Source: Oscillospiraceae bacterium (GTDB taxonomy: Bacteria > Bacillota > Clostridia > Oscillospirales > Oscillospiraceae). Taken from it: a DNA stretch of 50,923 nt. Location of the stretch: positions 1-50,923 of the forward strand of contig JAFVVH010000062.1 of NCBI GenBank assembly GCA_017502285.1, given 5' to 3'. The notes beneath the pieces were generated by a model. It was not told the origin of the DNA, did no database searches, and was given only the letters and a program-made list of their open reading frames with translations. Shown piece by piece: positions 27,125 to 37,956 of this stretch (positions within the stretch are counted from its first letter, which is position 1; each line of letters opens with the position of its first letter). Made by a program: the position numbers and the translations under genes.

Positions 27125-27982
27125 TTAGTGCAGCATGGTGCCGATACCTTCATCGGACAAAAGCTCGATGAGGATGGAGTGCTCGATACGGCCGTCCAGA
27201 ATGACCGCGCTTTTCACACCGGAACGGACGGCCTCCACACAGCACTCGATCTTGGGGATCATACCGCCGGATATGATGCCGTCCTGCACCAGCGCATGCA
27301 CCTGAGAGATGGTCAGGCTGGGGATGAGGGTGGACTCGTCCTTGGGGTCACGGAGCAGACCGCGCACATCGGTGAGCAGAATGAGCCGTTCGGCATCCAG
27401 CGCGGTAGCCAGCTTGGCGGCGGCGGTGTCGGCGTTGATGTTGTAGGAACACTCCGCATCCACACCCTGCGCCACGGTAGACACCACGGGGATGTAGCCG
27501 TTGGCCAGCGCGTCTTCCACCACAGTGGCATCCACATGGACGATCTCGCCCACCTGACCGTACTTTTCGTCCAGAACCTTGGCCTGGAACAAACCGCCGT
27601 CCATACCGCACAGACCGATGGCCTTGCCGCCGGTGCGGTTGAGCGTGGCAACAAGGTCCTTGTTCACCTTGCCGCACAGGATCTGCTGGACGATGTCCAT
27701 GGTCTCCTGGTCGGTATAGCGCAGGCCGTCCACAAACTTGGACTCCTTGCCGATCTTTTTCAGCATGCCGCTGATCTCCGGGCCGCCGCCGTGGACGACC
27801 ACCACCCGGATACCGACCAGATGCAGCAGGATAATGTCGGAAATGACCGCATGGCGCAGCCCCTCGGAGATCATGGCATTGCCGCCGTACTTGACCACGA
27901 TGGTCTTTCCGTAATATTTCTGGATGTAGGGCAGAGCTTCGGCCAGCACGTTGGCACGATCTACCTCGTGATTAAAAGACAT
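27125..27982 (-). CDS. argB: Acetylglutamate kinase
   Basis: 285 residues of the amino acid kinase family. The ATP-binding VKYGGNAM and the glycine loop VVHGGGPEISGML are at the N-terminal half; GIISGGMIPKIECC near residue 220 binds the gamma-phosphate. It phosphorylates N-acetylglutamate. An N-terminal helix region (about residues 1-20) that in arginine-inhibited kinases helps form hexamers is present, so feedback inhibition is possible. AGGAGGGAACTCCC precedes the ATG, 26 bp behind argJ. Confidence 0.96.
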   Translation of the reverse strand: MSFNHEVDRANVLAEALPYIQKYYGKTIVVKYGGNAMISEGLRHAVISDIILLHLVGIRVVVVHGGGPEISGMLKKIGKESKFVDGLRYTDQETMDIVQQILCGKVNKDLVATLNRTGGKAIGLCGMDGGLFQAKVLDEKYGQVGEIVHVDATVVEDALANGYIPVVSTVAQGVDAECSYNINADTAAAKLATALDAERLILLTDVRGLLRDPKDESTLIPSLTISQVHALVQDGIISGGMIPKIECCVEAVRSGVKSAVILDGRIEHSILIELLSDEGIGTMLH

Positions 27983-28008
27983 GGGAGTTCCCTCCTGTTA
28001 AGATAAAA

Positions 28009-29238
28009 TTAGGTGCGATAGTCTCCGTTGATCTTCACATAATCATAAGTCAGGTCACAGCCCCAGCACTCGGCGCTGTCCTCACCCTCGTTGACATTGA
28101 TGTCAATGGTGATCTCACTCTGGGTCAGGATCTTCTTGGCCTGCTCCTCGTCAAAGGCCACCGCCGCGCCCTGCTTACACACCAGAATCTCTCCGGCGGC
28201 GGAGGCAAAGGCGATGTCCACATACTCGGGACGGAAAGGCGCCTTAGAATAGCCCATGGCACAGATGACGCGGCCCCAGTTGGCATCGGCACCGAACATG
28301 GCAGCCTTGACCAGAGAGGAACCTACCACAGCCTTGGCTAACCGCTCGGCACATTCCTCGCTGCGGGCATTCTTCACCACGCAGGTAAGCAGGCGGCTGG
28401 CGCCCTCACCGTCGGCGGCGATCTTTTTGGCCATGGTCTTGCAAAGGGTGGACAGCAGCTCATAGAATTTGTGGTAGTCCTCGTTCTTCCACTCGATGAG
28501 CTCATTGCCCGCCATACCGTTGGCCAACACCACGCACATGTCGTTGGTTGAGGTGTCTCCGTCCACGGTGACCCGGTTAAAGCTCTTGCACACGATGTCC
28601 CGCAGGGCATCCTCCAGCATTTCGTGGGTAATGGCACAGTCGGTGGTAACGAAGCACAGCATGGTGCCCATGTTGGGATGGATCATGCCGGAGCCCTTGG
28701 AAATGCCACCCACGGTGACAGTCTTGCCGCCGATCTCACAGGACAGGGCCACTTCCTTTTTCACCGTGTCGGTGGTCATAATGGCCCGGGCCGCACTGTC
28801 GGAAGCCGCCTCATCCGCGGCCAGCTTTGCCGCGGCGGCGGGCAGGCCCTTTTGGATGGCCTCAATGTTGATGGTCTGACCGATGACGCCGGTGGAGGCC
28901 ACTACAAAATCCTCGGCTTTGCGGCCGGTCAGGTCGGCAGCGGCCTGGGCCATGGCCTTGGCATTCTCATGGCTCATGGGGCAGCAGGCATTGGCATTGC
29001 CGCTGTTGGCCACCACACCCCATGCCACACCGTTTTCCAGATGCTCCATAGTCACGTAGACAGGAGCGGCCTTCACCCGGTTCAGGGTATAGGTACCGGC
29101 GGCGGTACATTCCTTCTGGGACAGGATGAGGGCCAGATCGTTCTTATCGGGATCGCTGTTCTTCTTCACGCCGGCATGCACGCCCGCGGCCTTGAACCCC
29201 TTTGCGGCACAGACGCCGCCCTTCACTTCTTTCAGCAT
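28009..29238 (-). CDS. argJ: Bifunctional glutamate N-acetyltransferase/ornithine acetyltransferase
   Basis: 409 residues from the ATG at 29238, 7 bp behind AAGGAG. The protein self-cleaves before a conserved threonine, here in HPNMGTMLCF near residue 190, with Gly in the position where many homologues have Ala. The alpha half has NRVKAAPVYVT and NSGNANAC, the beta half has GEGASRLLTC and DANWGR. ArgJ moves acetyl from acetylornithine to glutamate, which makes the arginine pathway cyclic. argC ends 11 bp upstream. No separate argA is visible, so a bifunctional enzyme is likely. Confidence 0.96.
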   Translation of the reverse strand: MLKEVKGGVCAAKGFKAAGVHAGVKKNSDPDKNDLALILSQKECTAAGTYTLNRVKAAPVYVTMEHLENGVAWGVVANSGNANACCPMSHENAKAMAQAAADLTGRKAEDFVVASTGVIGQTINIEAIQKGLPAAAAKLAADEAASDSAARAIMTTDTVKKEVALSCEIGGKTVTVGGISKGSGMIHPNMGTMLCFVTTDCAITHEMLEDALRDIVCKSFNRVTVDGDTSTNDMCVVLANGMAGNELIEWKNEDYHKFYELLSTLCKTMAKKIAADGEGASRLLTCVVKNARSEECAERLAKAVVGSSLVKAAMFGADANWGRVICAMGYSKAPFRPEYVDIAFASAAGEILVCKQGAAVAFDEEQAKKILTQSEITIDINVNEGEDSAECWGCDLTYDYVKINGDYRT

Positions 29239-29249
29239 AACCAAACTCC

Positions 29250-30193
29250 TTATTCCACGCTCAGCCCGGCCGTTTCTGCAAAGCCAAGCATCAAATTCAT
29301 ATTCTGAACCGCCGCGCCGGAGGCACCCTTGCCCAGATTGTCAAACTGGGCGGTGATGAGGGTCTGCCCCTCATGGCCGGAGACGGTCAGTTCCAGATAG
29401 TCCTTGCCTGCCAGTGCGTTGGCGTATACGCGAGGGCCGCCGCCAAAGGGTGCCATACGCACCATGGTCTGCCCCTCGTAGTAGCCGCACAGCATCTCGT
29501 AGATATTTTGGGCGGTGGGCTTACCCTTGAGCAGATGGTTGTGCAGCAGAACGCTTGTTGCCATGCCTTTGTAAATGTCGCCCAGAATGGGAACGAATAC
29601 GGGTGGATGGTCCAGCCCCGCCAGCTTCTGCATTTCGGGCAGATGCTTATGGGTCAGCCCAATGGCATAGGGGGCGGGGGCATCCAGCAGGGTACTGCGG
29701 TCCGCGGCCTCATACTCGGCAATGAGCTTTTTGCCGCCGCCGGAATAACCGGTCAGGGAATAACAGGTCACAGGATAGTCAGCAGGCAGGATGTTCATCG
29801 CGGACAGAGGTGCCGTTCCCGCCAGAAAGCCGGTGGCATGGCAGCCGGGGTTTGCCACTCGCTTGGCCGTCTTGATACGCTCTCTCTGACCGGCCAGCAG
29901 CTCGGCAAAGCCGTAGACCCAGCCGTCCGCCGTACGGTGGGCGGTGGAGGCATCAATGACCCGGGTGTTGGTGTTGTCGATGAGGGAAACAGCCTCGACC
30001 GCTGCCGCGTCGGGCAAACAGAGGAACACCAGATCTGCGGCATTGATGAGCTTTTTGCGCTCGGCAGTGTCCTTGCGCTTGTCCTCGTCGATGAGCAGCA
30101 GCTCAATATCCTGTCGTCCGCCCAGCCGCTCGTAGATCTGAAGGCCGGTGGTGCCTCCTTGCCGTCTATGTATACCTTTGGTTTGTTGCTCAT
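29250..30193 (-). CDS. argC: N-acetyl-gamma-glutamyl-phosphate reductase, frameshifted in this sequence
   Basis: The reading frame is broken near 30154-30155. The N-terminus MSNKPKVYIDGKE is encoded in one frame from the ATG at 30193 (ribosome site AGGA 9 bp upstream), and the rest, from GTTGLQIYERLGGRQDIEL to the C-terminus, is in another. Adding one G to the run in AAGGAGG-CACC restores a single 314-residue protein of the type 2 ArgC family (YIDGKEGTTGLQIYERL). The catalytic region ANPGCHATGF (nucleophilic Cys) and HKHLPEM are intact. The enzyme reduces acetylglutamyl phosphate. The open frame of the second part runs upstream to 30308, inside argH, and gene callers may start there. A sequencing or assembly indel is the most likely cause. 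Confidence 0.88.
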
Positions 30194-30213
30194 AGCCATC
30201 GTTCCTATCTTGA

Positions 30214-31593
30214 TCAGCCCCGTTGGGCGATGAATTCTTCCATATTGGCGATCTGCTTCTCCACAGATTCCCGGGCAGGACCGCCGTAGACCTTGCGGCC
30301 GTTGACACAAGTCTTCAGCGCCAGAGCCTCGTACACATCCTCGTCAAACAGACCGGAAATAGCACGGAAGTCACGCAGGGTCATGGTGTCCAGCGTCTCG
30401 CCGTTCTTGATGCACATATTGACCAGACGGCCCACAATCATATAGGCCTCACGGAAGGGCATACCCTTCTTGACCAGATAGTCGGCGCAGTCGGTGGCAT
30501 TGATAAAGCCGCCGGAAGCTGCTTTGGCCATGTTCTTGGGCCGGACCACCAGAGTGTCCACCATGGCAGCAAACACAGGCACGCACATCTGGACCGTGTC
30601 AATGGCGTCGAACACCGGCTCCTTGTCCTCCTGCATGTCCTTGTTATAGGCCAGAGGCAGACCCTTCATCACGGTGAGCAGGGTAATGAGAGAGCCGTAC
30701 ACACGGCCGGTCTTGCCACGAACCAACTCAGCCACGTCGGGGTTTTTCTTCTGGGGCATGATGGACGAGCCGGTAGAATAGGCATCGTCCAGATCCACGA
30801 ACTTGAACTCCCAGGAGCACCAGAGAATGATCTCCTCGGAGAACCGGGACAGGTGCATCATCAGAATGGACAGGTCACTGAGCAGCTCCAACGCAAAATC
30901 ACGGTCACTGACACCGTCCATGGAGTTGTCCATGGGTTTGGCAAAGCCCAGTGCCTGCGCGGTCTGGAAGCGGTCCACGGGATAAGTAGTGGTGGCCAGC
31001 GCGCCGGAGCCAAGAGGACACTCGTCCAGCCGCTCCAAACAGTCCTCCAATCGGGTGATATCCCTGCGCAGCATGTTGGCATAGGCCATCATATAATGTG
31101 CAAAGGTGGTGGGCTGGGCACGCTGCAGATGGGTGTAACCGGGCATGACCGTGTCCAGATTTTCTTTGGCCTTGTTGATGAGCACCTTCTCCAGTGCCAC
31201 CACCTGAGCGATGATGACGGGAATCTGCTCGCGCACGTACATGCGGAAATCCACCGCCACCTGATCGTTACGGCTGCGGGCAGTGTGTAGGCGCTTGCCC
31301 GTATCGCCGATGCGCTGGGTGAGCAGCGCCTCAATGTTCATGTGGATGTCCTCGTTGTCCAGAGAGAACTGCACCTGATCGGCCTCGATGTCGGCCAGAA
31401 TGGTTTTAAGCCCCTCGATGATCTTTTCCGCCTCGGACTGCTCGATGATGCCCTGCTTGCCGAGCATGCCCGCATGGGCGATGGAGCCGGTGATGTCCTG
31501 CCGGTACATCCGAGCATCAAAGCCGATGGAGGAGTTAAAATCGTTGACCAGCGTGTCCGTTTCCTTCTGGAACCGTCCTGCCCAGAGTTTCAT
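30214..31593 (-). CDS. argH: Argininosuccinate lyase
   Basis: 459 residues of the fumarase/aspartase superfamily. The HTARSRNDQVA segment near residue 100, TTYPVDRFQTAQALGF (substrate region) and the signature GSSIMPQKKNPDVAELVRG near residue 280 are intact. It splits argininosuccinate into arginine and fumarate. The ATG follows AGGGAGCGATTATT. argG lies 68 bp upstream with a GC-rich hairpin between, and argC starts 20 bp downstream. Confidence 0.97.
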   Translation of the reverse strand: MKLWAGRFQKETDTLVNDFNSSIGFDARMYRQDITGSIAHAGMLGKQGIIEQSEAEKIIEGLKTILADIEADQVQFSLDNEDIHMNIEALLTQRIGDTGKRLHTARSRNDQVAVDFRMYVREQIPVIIAQVVALEKVLINKAKENLDTVMPGYTHLQRAQPTTFAHYMMAYANMLRRDITRLEDCLERLDECPLGSGALATTTYPVDRFQTAQALGFAKPMDNSMDGVSDRDFALELLSDLSILMMHLSRFSEEIILWCSWEFKFVDLDDAYSTGSSIMPQKKNPDVAELVRGKTGRVYGSLITLLTVMKGLPLAYNKDMQEDKEPVFDAIDTVQMCVPVFAAMVDTLVVRPKNMAKAASGGFINATDCADYLVKKGMPFREAYMIVGRLVNMCIKNGETLDTMTLRDFRAISGLFDEDVYEALALKTCVNGRKVYGGPARESVEKQIANMEEFIAQRG

Positions 31594-31620
31594 AATAATC
31601 GCTCCCTAAATATGGATAGT

Positions 31621-31646
31621 AGGGCGGGGGGCAAAGCCCCCGCCCT
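31621..31646. repeat. GC-rich hairpin between argG and argH
   Basis: AGGGCGGGGG (31621-31630) pairs with CCCCCGCCCT (31637-31646), loop GCAAAG. There is no U tract, so it is not a normal terminator. It could protect or process the polycistronic mRNA. It is similar in character to the GCGGGG-AAA-type hairpin in the dgt/dnaG spacer. Confidence 0.7.
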
Positions 31647-31661
31647 ATTGGATTTGCCTGA

Positions 31662-32876
31662 TTAAATCTTGCCCAGGTCGCGCAGACCCAGAACGGTGTC
31701 GGACAGGCCCCACAGGTTGATAAAGCCGGTGGCATCGGCCTGATTATAGTCGCTCTCGCCGAAGGTAACGATATCCTCGGAGTACAGGGTGCAGGGCGAG
31801 GTAACGGAGGAGGTGATGATGTTGCCCTTGTAGAGCTTCAGCTTCACCTGACCGGTAACGTACTTCTGGGTGTCCACAGCAAAGGCCTGCAGCGCCTCAC
31901 GCAGGGGGGTGAACCACTTGCCGTTGTAAATCAGGTCGGCAAAGTCCACCGCCAGCTTGCGCTTGGCATGCATGGTGTCCTTGTCCAGAGTGATCTGCTC
32001 CAGCACCTCGTGGGCGCGGTACAGAATGGTGCCGCCGGGAGTCTCGTACACACCGCGGTCCTTCATGCCGGTCATGCGGTTTTCCACGATGTCCAGCAGA
32101 CCGATGCCGTTGGCGCCGCCCACCTTGTTCAGCTCGGCAATGATCTGGCTGGCCTTCATCTTCTTGCCGTCCAGAGCCACGGGCCAGCCCTTCTCAAAGT
32201 CCAGAGTGACCACGGTGGGCTGCTCGGGAGCCTGGAAGGGAGAAATGCCCATCTCCAGAAAGCCGGGCTTGTCGTACTGCGGTTCGTTGGCGGGATCCTC
32301 CAGATCCAGACCCTCGTGGCTCAGGTGCCACAGGTTCTTGTCCTTGGAGTAGTTGGTCTCACGATTGATCTTCAGGGGGACGTTGTGGGCCTCGGCATAG
32401 TCGATCTCCTCGTCACGGCTCTTGATGTCCCACTCGCGCCAGGGAGCAATGATCTTCATACCAGGAGCAAAGCGCTTGATGGCCAGCTCAAAGCGGATCT
32501 GGTCATTGCCCTTGCCGGTGCAGCCGTGGGCAATGGCATCCGCGCCCTCCTTCTGGGCGATCTCTACCAGACCTTTGGCGATAATGGGACGGGCAAAAGC
32601 AGTGCCCAGCAGGTAGCCCTCGTAAGTAGCACCCATCATCATGGAGGGGATGATCACGTCGTCCACCATCTCGTCCACCAGATCCAGCACATACAGCTTG
32701 GAAGCGCCGGTCTTGATGGCCTTCTCCTCCAAACCGTCCAGTTCGTCATTCTGACCCACGTTGCCGGCCACAGCAATGATCTCGGGGTTGTTGTAGTTCT
32801 CCTTCAGCCAAGGGATAATGATAGAAGTATCCAGGCCACCGGAATAGGCCAGTACGACTTTCTTAATGTCTGCCAT
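31662..32876 (-). CDS. argG: Argininosuccinate synthase
   Basis: 404 residues. The N-type ATP pyrophosphatase loop [15 protein letters not shown] is at residues 10-24; [13 protein letters not shown] and the [11 protein letters not shown]-like [11 protein letters not shown] segment are typical. It joins citrulline and aspartate with ATP. First gene of the arg operon, ATG behind GGAGGAAAAAACA. The ArgR-type palindrome lies about 170 bp upstream. Confidence 0.97.
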   Translation of the reverse strand: MADIKKVVLAYSGGLDTSIIIPWLKENYNNPEIIAVAGNVGQNDELDGLEEKAIKTGASKLYVLDLVDEMVDDVIIPSMMMGATYEGYLLGTAFARPIIAKGLVEIAQKEGADAIAHGCTGKGNDQIRFELAIKRFAPGMKIIAPWREWDIKSRDEEIDYAEAHNVPLKINRETNYSKDKNLWHLSHEGLDLEDPANEPQYDKPGFLEMGISPFQAPEQPTVVTLDFEKGWPVALDGKKMKASQIIAELNKVGGANGIGLLDIVENRMTGMKDRGVYETPGGTILYRAHEVLEQITLDKDTMHAKRKLAVDFADLIYNGKWFTPLREALQAFAVDTQKYVTGQVKLKLYKGNIITSSVTSPCTLYSEDIVTFGESDYNQADATGFINLWGLSDTVLGLRDLGKI

Positions 32877-33048
32877 TGTTTTTTCCTCCGTTTTCGTGGG
32901 GCTGTTGTTGGAAAATCGCCCCTTGTTTTTCAGTCTGGAAGCAGTTTACCACGGCACAGCGCAAAAAGCAAGTGTTTATTTGCATAATTATCCGTGTAAA
33001 TTTCAAATTATTCGTGTTCTTTTCACTATAAATGAATATTATGTGTAT

Positions 33049-33070
33049 ATATGCATATTTTTATGCATAT
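33049..33070. promoter_or_regulatory. Candidate ArgR operator (ARG box)
   Basis: A perfect 22-bp palindrome with 9-bp arms: ATATGCATA-TTTT-TATGCATAT. An AT-rich 18-bp palindrome with TG...CA half sites is the form of ArgR/AhrC boxes, though the arms read TGCAT instead of TGAAT. It lies upstream of argG in a 257-bp AT-rich gap that has no gene. A related half site TTGCATAATTATC occurs nearer argG (32989-33001). Confidence 0.62.
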
Positions 33071-33087
33071 TCGAGCACATATATACA

Positions 33088-33123
33088 AAAAGGACCTCCA
33101 GGAGCATACCCGGAGGTCCTTTT
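33088..33123 (-). terminator. Terminator of the DUF4358 lipoprotein gene
   Basis: AAAAGGACCTCC / GGAGGTCCTTTT stem, 12-nt loop, with a TTTTTG tail on the minus strand. It lies 10 bp after the stop. Confidence 0.86.
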
Positions 33124-33133
33124 CTTTGTGTGA

Positions 33134-33649
33134 TTACGCTTCGATAGCAGCCTTGATGGCATCAAAGACAGTATCCTGCTCGGCAGTCATGACCATGAGC
33201 ACGGTGCCGTCAGCCAGGGTCTCCAGCTTGGCGTTCTTGGCATTCTCGTACTGGTCGGGCAGGTACATCTCAAATGCCTGCTGCTTCTGCTCGATAAAGG
33301 CCTTTAGACCGTTGTTGACAGCCTCCTCCTTGCCCTCGGCGGGCATGATGGCGGCAATGCCATAGGCATGGACCATCATCATGGAGGTGCTGATGGCATA
33401 GGCGGTCACATCCTCAGCGGTCAGACCCATGAGCTCCAGCATCATGGGTCCCTCTTCGGTGGTGCCGTTGAAGGGAGCATTGTACTGGGCCATCTCACCA
33501 CCGTTTTCGGTGATAGCGGTGGTATACAGCTCGTTGAGCTGCTCGGGGGTCTTGGCGCTTCCGTTTTCGCTGCCACCCTTGTTGGTGCAGCCGGCCAGCA
33601 TGGCAACGGTCAGGGCCATGGCCAAGCCCAGAGACAGGATCTTCTTCAT
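33134..33649 (-). CDS. DUF4358-like lipoprotein
   Basis: 171 residues. A lipoprotein signal peptide with lipobox LAGC (cleavage before Cys21) is followed by a Gly/Ser/Asn-rich linker. The globular part has YAISTSMMMVHAYGIAAIMPA and a C-terminal helix and strand pattern (FEMYLPDQYENAKNAKLE, then GTVLMVMT) that I associate with DUF4358, an anaerobe family of unknown function. It is membrane-attached on the outer face. It is a single-gene unit between rfbA and the arg promoter region. AAGGAG is 10 bp upstream of the ATG. Confidence 0.8.
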   Translation of the reverse strand: MKKILSLGLAMALTVAMLAGCTNKGGSENGSAKTPEQLNELYTTAITENGGEMAQYNAPFNGTTEEGPMMLELMGLTAEDVTAYAISTSMMMVHAYGIAAIMPAEGKEEAVNNGLKAFIEQKQQAFEMYLPDQYENAKNAKLETLADGTVLMVMTAEQDTVFDAIKAAIEA

Positions 33650-33761
33650 ACTAACATTTCTCCTTTTGGTTTTTCAGGCATAAAACCTGTGCTTCAAGCT
33701 ACTATGACGCAGGTATACTAAAAAAGTTCCCTCATTTTTATATTTTACCCGATTTTTTCGT

Positions 33762-34619
33762 TTACAGACACTGGATGTACTTGCCGTACAGGGTCATGCC
33801 CAGCTCCGTTCCGGTGGCATGGACCTGCTCGGCGGTGATCCAGCCTTCGCTGTAGCCCAGTTCCTCCAGACAGCCCACATAGCGGCCGGTGGAGTCCTGA
33901 ATGTGCTTAATGGTCTGACCGGCGGTCAGCAGGCTGTCCGCAGTGCCGGCATCCAGCCACGTGAAGTCCTTTTCCAGCGGGACAACCTGCAACTGCTGAC
34001 GGCGCAGGTACTCCAGGTTCACGTCGGTGATCTCCAGCTCACCGCGGGCAGAGGGCTTCAGGTTTCCGGCAATCTCCATGACCTGATTGTCATAGAAATA
34101 CAGGCCGGGAACGATGTAATTGGATTTGGGGTACCGGGGCTTTTCCTCGATAGAGATGGCCTTTCCGTCCTTGTCGAACTCCACCACGCCGAAGGGGCGG
34201 GGATCCTCTACCCAGTAACCGAACACGGTGGCACCCACTTCGTTTTGAGCAGCCTTTTTCAGCGTATCTCCCAAAGTCGGTGCATAGAAGATATTGTCGC
34301 CCAGCACCAGACACACGCTGTCATCGCCCACAAACTCCCGGCCGATGAGCAAGGCATCTGCGATGCCGCGGGCCATAGGCTGCTCGGCATAGTGCATATC
34401 TACGCCAAACTGGCTGCCGTCGCCCAGCAGAGCCTTAAAGGTGTCCGTCTCTCCGGGGGGAACGATGACCATGATCTCGGAAATGCCTGCCTGCATCAGC
34501 ACAGCAATGGGATAGTAGATCAGGGGCTTGTCATACACCGGCAGCAGGGGCTTGCTCACCGGCTTGGTCATAGGATACAGGCGGGTGCCTTTGCCCGCCG
34601 CAAGAACGATACCTTTCAT
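33762..34619 (-). CDS. rfbA: Glucose-1-phosphate thymidylyltransferase
   Basis: 285 residues. The nucleotidyltransferase signature GIVLAAGKGTRLYPMTKP is at the N-terminus, followed by KPLIYYPIAVLMQAGI and LVLGDNIFYAP; EKPRYPKSNYIVPGLYFYD carries the sugar-phosphate site. It makes dTDP-glucose for dTDP-rhamnose. It begins 25 bp after rpoD with AGGAGG, so it seems to be co-transcribed with dgt-dnaG-rpoD. No rfbB, C or D is next to it. Confidence 0.94.
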   Translation of the reverse strand: MKGIVLAAGKGTRLYPMTKPVSKPLLPVYDKPLIYYPIAVLMQAGISEIMVIVPPGETDTFKALLGDGSQFGVDMHYAEQPMARGIADALLIGREFVGDDSVCLVLGDNIFYAPTLGDTLKKAAQNEVGATVFGYWVEDPRPFGVVEFDKDGKAISIEEKPRYPKSNYIVPGLYFYDNQVMEIAGNLKPSARGELEITDVNLEYLRRQQLQVVPLEKDFTWLDAGTADSLLTAGQTIKHIQDSTGRYVGCLEELGYSEGWITAEQVHATGTELGMTLYGKYIQCL

Positions 34620-34644
34620 CTGTCCATTACCTCCTGTTTTTTCT

Positions 34645-35936
<1,292 letters not shown>

Positions 35937-35938
35937 GG

Positions 35939-37693
35939 TCATTCTCCTCCATATGATTTGGCTTGTCTGTATTTGGCCTGGGCGGCGCGCAGCAGCTCCT
36001 CGTCTGTGCCACCCTGTTGTTTCAACCGCTCCATGCGGATGATGGCTATGTAATCCTTGAGCGCCTGCTGGGCATGGCCCAGATTTTCCGGCCGGTCGGT
36101 GATTCGAGCCAGATGGCTCATTTCCTCCGCCGTTAGGATGTTGGCCAAGCCGCCCAGATTGCCCCCTCGTCCCTGCCCGTGGCGGTCGCGCAGCAGGTCA
36201 AACACCTTGCCCAGCAGCGGCGCAGAAAATTCCGACCCGGTCAGATCCTCCGTTCGGTCCAGCAGTTCGGGCTCCAAAAGCACCAGCCTCAACACACCCT
36301 CTTCCGCGGCGGCGGAACGGACATTATCATAGCGCAACCCCTTCTGGTTGGGCTGCATATTGGCCGCAGGGGCCAGATCATGGCGCTCCTGCTTTTTCTT
36401 CTCCTTATAGATGCGCCGGCGCAGTTCCTTTTTGACCTCCTGCGCCATGGCATCCGCGGAGATACCCGCTGCCTGCGCCGCTCTTCCGCCGTAGACCTCC
36501 CGCTCCACCGCGCTGGATAGGGATGCGATCAGACCCGTAGCCTCGTGGAGAAACTCGATGCGCTGGGCATCGTCTTTCAGGTCGTATTTACTTTTGATCT
36601 TTTCCAGCCGATATTCGATGTGATTGGTGCTCTCGTCCAACAGCTTGGCAAAGGCATCCCTGCCATAGCTCTTGATGAACTCGTCCGGGTCCTTCGCTCC
36701 GCGCATCTGGAGCACCTTCACCTTCAGCCCCGCCTTTTCCAGCAGAGGGATGGCCCGCTGAGCGGCGGCTACACCGGCCCCGTCTCCATCGTAGGCAATG
36801 ACCGCCTCCTTGGTGTACCGGGCCAACAGCTGAGCATGGTCGGCTGTGAGTGCCGTCCCCAGACTGGCTACCGCGCAGTCAAAGCCCGCCTGATGCAGGG
36901 CAATGGTGTCCATATAGCCTTCGGTAAGGATGATGCGTCCGGCCTTGGTCTTTTTGGCGATGTTCAGTGCAAAGAGATTGCGGCTTTTGTTATACACCGG
37001 GCCTTCCGGCGAGTTGAGGTACTTGGGCTTGGAGTCGTCCATGACCCGCCCGCCAAAGCCGATGACCGAGCCGCGCACATCGATGATGGGAAACATGACC
37101 CGGTTGCGGAAGCGGTCATAAATGCGGCCCTTGTCGTTGCTCACCGCAAGTCCGCCTTCCAGCACCAGCTTCTTGTCGTATCCCTTTTCCGCCAAAGCGG
37201 TCAAAAGTCCGTCCCAGCTGTCCGGAGCAAAGCCCAGCCCAAAGTTGGTCAGGGTGGCCTGAGACAGGCCGCGCCTGCGCAGATAGTCCAGCGCCTGCGC
37301 ACCCTGTGGGCCGTAGAGTTGGGAGTGGAAGTACCGGGCCGCCTCTTTATTCATTTCCAGAAGCCGCTCCCGTTTTTCCTTGCGTCCCTTGTCATAGTCG
37401 CTTTCCGGCACCTGCATCCCAGCCCGCTGGGCCAAGTTGCGCACCGCGTCCACAAAGGAGAGATTTTCCGTCTCCATCACAAAGTTGATGGCACCGCCGC
37501 CCTTGTGACAGCCAAAGCAGTAATAGATCTGCTTGTCCGGAGAGACGGAGAAGGAGGCAGTCTTTTCGCTGTGAAATGGACACAGGCCCCAGTAGTTGTT
37601 GCCTTTTTTATTCAGCCGGACATAACTGCCCACCAGATCTACGATATCTGTTCTGGACACCAGCTCGTCCACAAATTGTTCGGGGATGGCCAC
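35939..37693 (-). CDS. dnaG: DNA primase
   Basis: 584 residues from a GTG at 37693, 7 bp behind GGAGG; an open frame upstream runs into the duplicated dgt tail and lacks a ribosome site. The N-terminal CHC2 zinc ribbon has C38, H41, C59 and C62. The Toprim part shows [13 protein letters not shown] and [11 protein letters not shown], and the C-terminal DnaB-interaction domain is present. It makes RNA primers at the replication fork. It overlaps the first possible rpoD ATG by 4 bp. The order dnaG-rpoD is the conserved macromolecular synthesis operon. Confidence 0.97.
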   Translation of the reverse strand: MAIPEQFVDELVSRTDIVDLVGSYVRLNKKGNNYWGLCPFHSEKTASFSVSPDKQIYYCFGCHKGGGAINFVMETENLSFVDAVRNLAQRAGMQVPESDYDKGRKEKRERLLEMNKEAARYFHSQLYGPQGAQALDYLRRRGLSQATLTNFGLGFAPDSWDGLLTALAEKGYDKKLVLEGGLAVSNDKGRIYDRFRNRVMFPIIDVRGSVIGFGGRVMDDSKPKYLNSPEGPVYNKSRNLFALNIAKKTKAGRIILTEGYMDTIALHQAGFDCAVASLGTALTADHAQLLARYTKEAVIAYDGDGAGVAAAQRAIPLLEKAGLKVKVLQMRGAKDPDEFIKSYGRDAFAKLLDESTNHIEYRLEKIKSKYDLKDDAQRIEFLHEATGLIASLSSAVEREVYGGRAAQAAGISADAMAQEVKKELRRRIYKEKKKQERHDLAPAANMQPNQKGLRYDNVRSAAAEEGVLRLVLLEPELLDRTEDLTGSEFSAPLLGKVFDLLRDRHGQGRGGNLGGLANILTAEEMSHLARITDRPENLGHAQQALKDYIAIIRMERLKQQGGTDEELLRAAQAKYRQAKSYGGE

Positions 37694-37732
37694 ACACTCT
37701 CCTCCTCTCTTATGTTTCAAAAAGCGAAACCC

Positions 37733-37807
37733 GCTTATTTCACCGTCCACCCCATAGGGATAAACAGTTCCTCAAATTTCTGCACCGCAAACGGATCGGT
37801 CATGCCG
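37733..37807 (-). repeat. Second copy of the dgt 3' end (dnaG-side)
   Basis: A 75-bp direct repeat of 37957-38031 that encodes GMTDPFAVQKFEELFIPMG plus WTVK and stop. It differs from the dgt copy at three bases, all third codon positions and all synonymous (Phe, Ala, Gln codons). It is not attached to a full dgt gene. Confidence 0.9.
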
Positions 37808-37956
37808 TTTTCCCACGGGGCAGGCCCCGCGGGAGCCCTGTTTTTGATTTGAAATGCTCGGCGAAAATGAATTCCGCCTGCGCCAAGGTTCTGCGCAAGC
37901 GCAGAACGCTTGTACGCGCTTATGCGCGCCCCGCTTTGCGGGGACCCCCATCGCCG
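37808..37956. repeat. Hairpin-rich spacer between two dgt tails
   Basis: 149 bp packed with inverted repeats: CCC(A)CGGGGC-AG-GCCCCG(C)GGG (37814-37833), GTTCTGCGC-AA-GCGCAGAAC (37888-37907), CGCGC-TTAT-GCGCG (37915-37928) and CCCCGC-TTT-GCGGGG (37929-37943). None has a U tract. On the minus strand the region is open in one frame and joins the second dgt tail, but no ribosome site is seen. It looks like a small repetitive element or the relic of an insertion. Confidence 0.7.

Noticed and set aside
32877-33048. Possible riboswitch or T-box upstream of argG
   Set aside because: The gap is AT-rich and shows no T-box motif, leader peptide or terminator/antiterminator pair on the minus strand; only the palindrome is convincing.
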